Assembly: GCF_025118155.1 (NCBI RefSeq)
Contig: NW_026251415.1
Span: 124,001 to 188,000, forward strand
Source: Cokeromyces recurvatus
Taxonomy: Eukaryota; Mucoromycota; Mucoromycetes; Mucorales; Mucoraceae
Length of the DNA stretch: 64,000 nt
Reading direction: 5' to 3'
The translations under genes were made by a program, and so were the position numbers. The notes below the pieces were generated by a model. The model was not told the DNA's origin. It saw only the letters and a program-made list of their open reading frames with translations, and did not search any database. This document shows, one piece after another, positions 60,377-64,000 of the stretch. Each line of letters begins with the position of its first letter. Within the stretch, counting starts at the first letter, position 1.

Positions 60377-61020
60377 TTAAAAATTAACAGGTGATAGTGT
60401 GCAAATCCATCCAAAAGATAACTGGACAGCTTGATTGCCAGTATCTGTATTCTTTATTATTATTATTGGGATGAAGTAATACCTTCTTTCAATATAGACT
60501 CTCTTTTTAACAATAGGCCCTACTTGTTCTATTGGGCTGAGTTCTGAAAAGTAGGGTGGCAAGCGCAAGAAAATACACTTGTGCAACTATTCTCTTTGAT
60601 TGTCATAGAATTGTTTTGCCTGTACGTATTATCTATAAGTCAAATAACGTCCCTTTCATTTCGGATGATATTCATATCATGATTGAGTTGCTTGCGATAT
60701 ATATATAGATATATGCTGCTTTTTTTGTCACAAGCAAGCCCTTCTCTTCTTATTTTCTTTAAAAATGTGATGGACTTTCTCAAGTTGATCTTGATGAGAT
60801 TTGGTTTTTTTTTTAAAAACAGAAATTGCTCCGAGGATGGAGATTGAATATACTCTCGTTGATATATTACTTTGAATTTAGCAGCCTCCTCCTCCCCTCC
60901 CCCTCCCTTTTTTTTTTAATTATGATTCATGAATAAAAGCACTGTGGCTCGTACAGTCGAGTCCTAACCTTTTCACCAGTGTCATCCATCCTACCATTTG
61001 AATGAAACAGCTTGTCCTTC
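60377..61020 (-). pseudogene. Decayed transposase of the 60.3-61.9 kb element
   Basis: The minus strand reads, near its end, CIFLRLPPYFSELSPIEQVG and IVKKRVYIERRYYF, the block after the NAPIH motif in Tc1/IS630 transposases. Upstream, in shifted frames, come a MNIIRNERDVI..LIDNTYR segment at the position of the catalytic Asp (about 60620-60680), and helix-turn-helix-like text with KFKVIYQREYIQSPSSEQFL near 60820-60890. A C-rich, slipped tract (60885-60920) and several stops make it inactive. The C-terminus lies within the left inverted repeat. Confidence 0.65.
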
Positions 61021-61410
61021 AGTAGCCTCGTCTATTCAAATTTGTATTTTGTAGCTCAGGTTCCCACCTGGCAAAAAAAAAAAAAAAAAAAAAACTAGGG
61101 GTATTTTTTTTTTCTTTCTGTGGTTATTAGTTTTCAAAAAATAAAGGATGGAAGAAATAAAGTGTATGAAATTATAATTGGAAATGAGAGAACGGGAAGG
61201 TAGACGAACGTTGATGAAAGAGAGCTTCCTGTTCTGCGGTGAGAATAAGAGAGCACGCATAAAAAAAAAAAAGAATACAGATACTGGCAACCAAGCTGTC
61301 CAGTTATCTTTTGGATGGGTTTGTACACTATCACCCCGTTAAACATGTTGATGACTGTCCTAATTTTAAACAATTATGTATGCGGCATATATGTATGTAT
61401 TTATATATAT

Positions 61411-61638
61411 ATTACCACCTTAATTGCCTTTTTTCCGATCCAATCCAATTGAAGAACGCTGTTCGAAAATGAAGGACGAGGTATGTTAAAGACCTCTTGG
61501 AAAGAATGAAAATCCTTGCTGACAGGATTGAAGAAGCCAGCCAAAACAGTTGCACCCAGAATACTGTTGCAGTTGAATTCCTCATTCACAAAACCATTTC
61601 CCTTTCCCTCCCTCACCTTCCACCAACTATTTAAACCT
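61411..61638 (-). pseudogene. Exon-like insert in the right arm of the Tc1 element
   Basis: On the minus strand a clean open block runs from a strong acceptor (TTCTTTTCAG, about 61639-61648) to a donor-like AAG|GTGGTAA at 61411. It reads LNSWWKVREGKGNGFVNEEF, then NSILGATVLAGFFNPVSKDF, FQEVFNIPRPSFSNSVLQLD. It has no stops, balanced amino acids and a higher GC content than its flanks, unlike the ruined transposase around it. Family not recognised; not transposase-like. It looks like one internal exon of another gene carried in the element. Confidence 0.5.
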
Positions 61639-61866
61639 GAAAAGAATAGAACCGTCATGATTCCATTATACACATAATACATGTATATACATAAAAATAT
61701 ATATTTTTTTATTGACCTTATAGACATTTTATTAAGCAGCAGAAAATTTTACTGCTTGACAAAAAAAAAACTTTATTCAGTATGAAGATCTTTTATTGGG
61801 CTTTGATAAAAAAAAAGGTTTATTGGCAACCTAATTTTTTGTATTTTTCAAATGCGAAACCCTGTA

Positions 61867-62167
61867 TTATTCCTTTTATAACTTTTACAAATCTATATTA
61901 CCATCTTCCTTCTCCTTCTCCCCCTTTTATATTACGGATCTATCCGATTTTATTCCGATTTTACTCAACAAAAAAAAATTATATGAAAGTATTCATTTCA
62001 AGTTTTATTAGAAAGAAAAAAAAAAAGAAACAATAGAAACATATTCAATTTTTAGTAAGAAGCATTAGATAATAACGATAATAAGAAAAAATTAAAATAA
62101 AGAGGAAAGATATATACAGAATGGTATGATGATGAAAAATTAGATCCAAATCCAAATATTTTTTTTT
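61867..62167. other. 3' flank of the CBM21 gene
   Basis: About 300 bp AT-rich DNA between the Tc1 element and the stop of the CBM21 gene. No feature beyond A/T runs. Confidence 0.45.
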
Positions 62168-63379
62168 TCAAGAAATAACAGCAGAGGGTGAAGTTGAATA
62201 GATATTATACATGGGATTAGTATGCGAGTTATAAAAACAATACTTGTTAATAAAGTCAGAATAGCTCATTTGGAATCCTTCAGTACCCATAGTAGGAGAC
62301 GAGTTCATAGTAGTAGTAGTAGGAGTAGAAGAAGAAGAGATAATGGGAATAGGTTCAGTTACAGACGAATAAGAAAGATGATTTGACTTTATCAAGGGAT
62401 AAGCTGTAGTAGCAGTAGTCATTTCAGGCTTTTTAGGTGTAACAGGAGTAGAAACAGTAGAGAAAAAGACAGGAGGGGTATAATTAAAGAGATCTGTATC
62501 TTCAGGAGTTCCAGGTGGAGAAGGTGGAGGAGAAAAGGGTTTACGTGCTGCAGATAATGAAGCAGTAAAATCATATCTTTTACCCAAAACCTTTATATTA
62601 TCTTTTTGAATTGATTTTTCTTTTTCTTCTCTTTCTTTTCTATCTTCTTCTTCTTCTTCTTCTTTGATATCAGTTGTAGTATCTTGATGTTCATGATTAG
62701 GACTAATGATAATTTCATAATTCAAACCATTGTTGTTATCCCAAAATTCTTGATTATCTACAGTATACCTTAAAGCAAGATACAGGGTTTGGCAGGTATT
62801 TTTGGCTTCAAAGGGAATAGAAAAATCAAATCTATCCCAAGTATTAGATGTGCTTGGAATAGATTCACGGAAGACACCCGTTGTTTCTTCATACGAACGC
62901 CACAAGTCAAAGGTATAACGAATAGAGACCAGCTTATGAAAGGATAGATTAAATGCTCTACAACGACCTTGAATCACATGTTTATTTTCAGCCATTTGTT
63001 CACAACTTCCATCAGCCAATTGCACTGATTCCATACGAATCTTGGTATCTGAATTGTAAAAAAGACTGTTTCTTGAAGGCCAATTAGGTTGCAATAGTTT
63101 ATAGTCATCTACTGTAGTGTTCATCAAGGGTGGGTCCTCCTTGACTGCATCTGGTGATTGTGTTTTATAGAAATAACGAACTTGTTCAAGTTGTTCATCA
63201 TGAAAACGCACAGATTTCTTGGGTTTTGTGTTATAGTTATACTTTTGTTGTACAACAACGGGATCATTGATTTGAATTGTAGAGCGTTTTAATACAATTC
63301 TCTTTCTATTATAGGATGCATTATTCGTATTGTTATGCAAATGGCTTATGTAATAATGTGAAGATAATGCAGAGGTCAT
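62168..63379 (-). CDS. CBM21 glycogen-targeting PP1 regulatory subunit (Gac1/PPP1R3-like)
   Basis: A regulatory subunit that docks protein phosphatase 1 onto glycogen and so activates glycogen synthase. It is a single exon of 403 aa starting MTSALSSHYYISHLHNN. I chose this ATG (63379) because the frame upstream is a Phe-rich translation of poly(A/T) DNA. The PP1-docking RVxF motif is KKSVRFHD near residue 55. The CBM21 domain spans about residues 125-225 (CRAFNLSFHKLVSIRYTFDLW, FRESIPSTSNTWDRFDFSIPF, TLYLALRYTVDNQEFWDNNNGLNYEI), with the usual W-D-N-N-x-G-x-N-Y sugar-binding end. A Glu-rich run (GAA repeat) and a Ser/Thr/Pro-rich tail follow (PFSPPPSPPGTPED), which could be phosphorylated. 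Together with the trehalase gene it points to storage-sugar control. Confidence 0.92.
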   Translation of the reverse strand: MTSALSSHYYISHLHNNTNNASYNRKRIVLKRSTIQINDPVVVQQKYNYNTKPKKSVRFHDEQLEQVRYFYKTQSPDAVKEDPPLMNTTVDDYKLLQPNWPSRNSLFYNSDTKIRMESVQLADGSCEQMAENKHVIQGRCRAFNLSFHKLVSIRYTFDLWRSYEETTGVFRESIPSTSNTWDRFDFSIPFEAKNTCQTLYLALRYTVDNQEFWDNNNGLNYEIIISPNHEHQDTTTDIKEEEEEEDRKEREEKEKSIQKDNIKVLGKRYDFTASLSAARKPFSPPPSPPGTPEDTDLFNYTPPVFFSTVSTPVTPKKPEMTTATTAYPLIKSNHLSYSSVTEPIPIISSSSTPTTTTMNSSPTMGTEGFQMSYSDFINKYCFYNSHTNPMYNIYSTSPSAVIS

Positions 63380-64000
63380 ATTATTATATATATACAATTT
63401 ATCTAAAATAACAATAATAATAAAAAGAAGAAGAAGGAAAAAAAAAAAAAGAAAAAGAAAAAAGAAATAGAAGGAATGATAACTAAAAAAGAAAAGAGGT
63501 AAGGAGATGAAAAAAAAAAAAAAAAAAGAAACTTTATATGTATTTATAAATTTCAAAAAAAATAAAATAAAAAGGAAATTTTAACTTGGAGAATGATGGG
63601 CTATTTATAAGATAAAATATTACAGAAAAACTACAAGATAAAGTTTACATTTCGTTTCACGAGTTTAAACTCCTAAACGATCTTTTTTTTTTTTTATCTA
63701 CTGTCTGGACCGCTATCATCATTATTATTAATCGTTATCTCTTTATATAAAGTGTTACAAAACCAGAGGTTGTGTAGAAATTCCTTTTCTCCTTATCTAT
63801 CATTTGCAATAGATAAAGTCTTTAGTACAATAGGAGTAGTTATTGAATCTTTTATTAATATCAAAAACGAGAAAAATCATTTATTAGAACATATATATAT
63901 ACAAATATGTCTATATCTGTGTATGTCTCTTTCTCTTTTTATATATATATAAATACATGTACTATTTATTCGAATTTTAAAATGGCGTCAAATACTTGAA
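63380..64000. other. Upstream region of the CBM21 gene to the window end
   Basis: AT-rich DNA with GA-rich and A-rich runs just upstream of the start (63420-63530), probably leader or promoter. The ORF at 63752-63952 (plus) has no recognisable domain and ends in TA-repeat coding; not accepted as a gene. Confidence 0.45.

Larger units (their letters stand above)
60294..61864. mobile_element. Tc1-type DNA transposon, 1.57 kb, inactive
   Basis: Ends match as inverted repeats: the left end reads AGCGTTTCGCATTTGAAAAA from 60295, and the right end on the opposite strand reads AGGGTTTCGCATTTGAAAAA from 61863. Both continue into ATACAAAAATTAGGTTGC. TA dinucleotides flank both sides (60292-60293, 61865-61866). 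The left arm continues inward to 60462 and pairs with 61273-61400, so the right arm is split by a 416-bp insert (61401-61816). A worn transposase is on the minus strand inside (60377 to about 61020). Confidence 0.82.

Noticed and set aside
63380..63556. N-terminal extension of the CBM21 gene up to 63556
   Set aside because: The extension is Phe/Leu runs from GA/A-rich DNA; the ATG at 63379 gives a normal N-terminus.
1..64000. CRISPR arrays, rRNA genes, prophage, bacterial operons
   Set aside because: No spaced direct-repeat arrays, no rRNA sequence and no bacterial gene organisation; spliced genes show a eukaryotic nuclear genome.

Overview
This window is nuclear DNA of a filamentous fungus, most likely a Mucoromycota/Mucorales species. 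The grounds are AT-rich, intron-dense genes with short GT-AG introns (about 50-120 nt), many long poly(A)/poly(T) tracts, a fungal gene set (chitin synthase, SPX phosphate transporter, neutral trehalase, assimilatory sulfite reductase, SEC11, SUB2), and many decayed Tc1/IS630-type and LINE-type element remains between genes. No species call is possible. Exon borders were worked out by hand from GT/AG sites, phase continuity and protein-family fit. In every multi-exon gene listed as intact the phases close; none has transcript support.

Layout. 1-1942: 3' part of a RhoGEF gene (+). 1943-5523: gene-free. 5524-9668: chitin synthase (+). 11022-11094: tRNA-Ala(UGC). 11.8-14.2 kb: transposase and LINE reverse-transcriptase relics. 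14643-17809: SPX/SLC13 phosphate transporter (-), followed by an AIG1/IMAP-type GTPase (-, 18046-19015). 19.3-20.8 kb: transposase relic and a dispersed repeat. 21582-26297: three minus-strand genes (SEC11, a SEC14-domain lipid-transfer protein, an RPAP3-like TPR co-chaperone). 26622-29209: neutral trehalase (+), sharing a 324-bp divergent promoter with the RPAP3-like gene and converging on a D-amino-acid-oxidase-like gene (-, 29306-30932). 31328-33876: a 2.5-kb inverted-repeat element carrying a spliced non-transposase gene. 35456-40016: SUB2, a FUN14 protein and a CUE/PPxY protein (all +). 40194-45173: sulfite reductase MET5 (-). 45578-47733: coiled-coil protein of unknown function (-). 47.8-56.2 kb: gene-poor accessory stretch with transposase fragments, LINE-like and repeat fragments and a diverged direct duplication. 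56270-58530: 14-TM-type MFS transporter (-). 60294-61864: Tc1-type element with a decayed transposase and an exon-like insert. 62168-63379: CBM21 PP1 glycogen-targeting subunit (-).

Functional links. Trehalase and the PP1 targeting subunit belong to storage-carbohydrate control; MET5 and the phosphate transporter to S and P assimilation; SEC11 and the SEC14-domain protein to the secretory/lipid-transfer system; chitin synthase and RhoGEF to cell-wall growth. These are ordinary dispersed eukaryotic genes; I see no metabolic cluster.

The most interesting material is in the accessory DNA. Two separate inverted-repeat elements with TA at both edges each contain spliced, exon-like non-transposase sequence, which suggests gene capture by Tc1-like elements.
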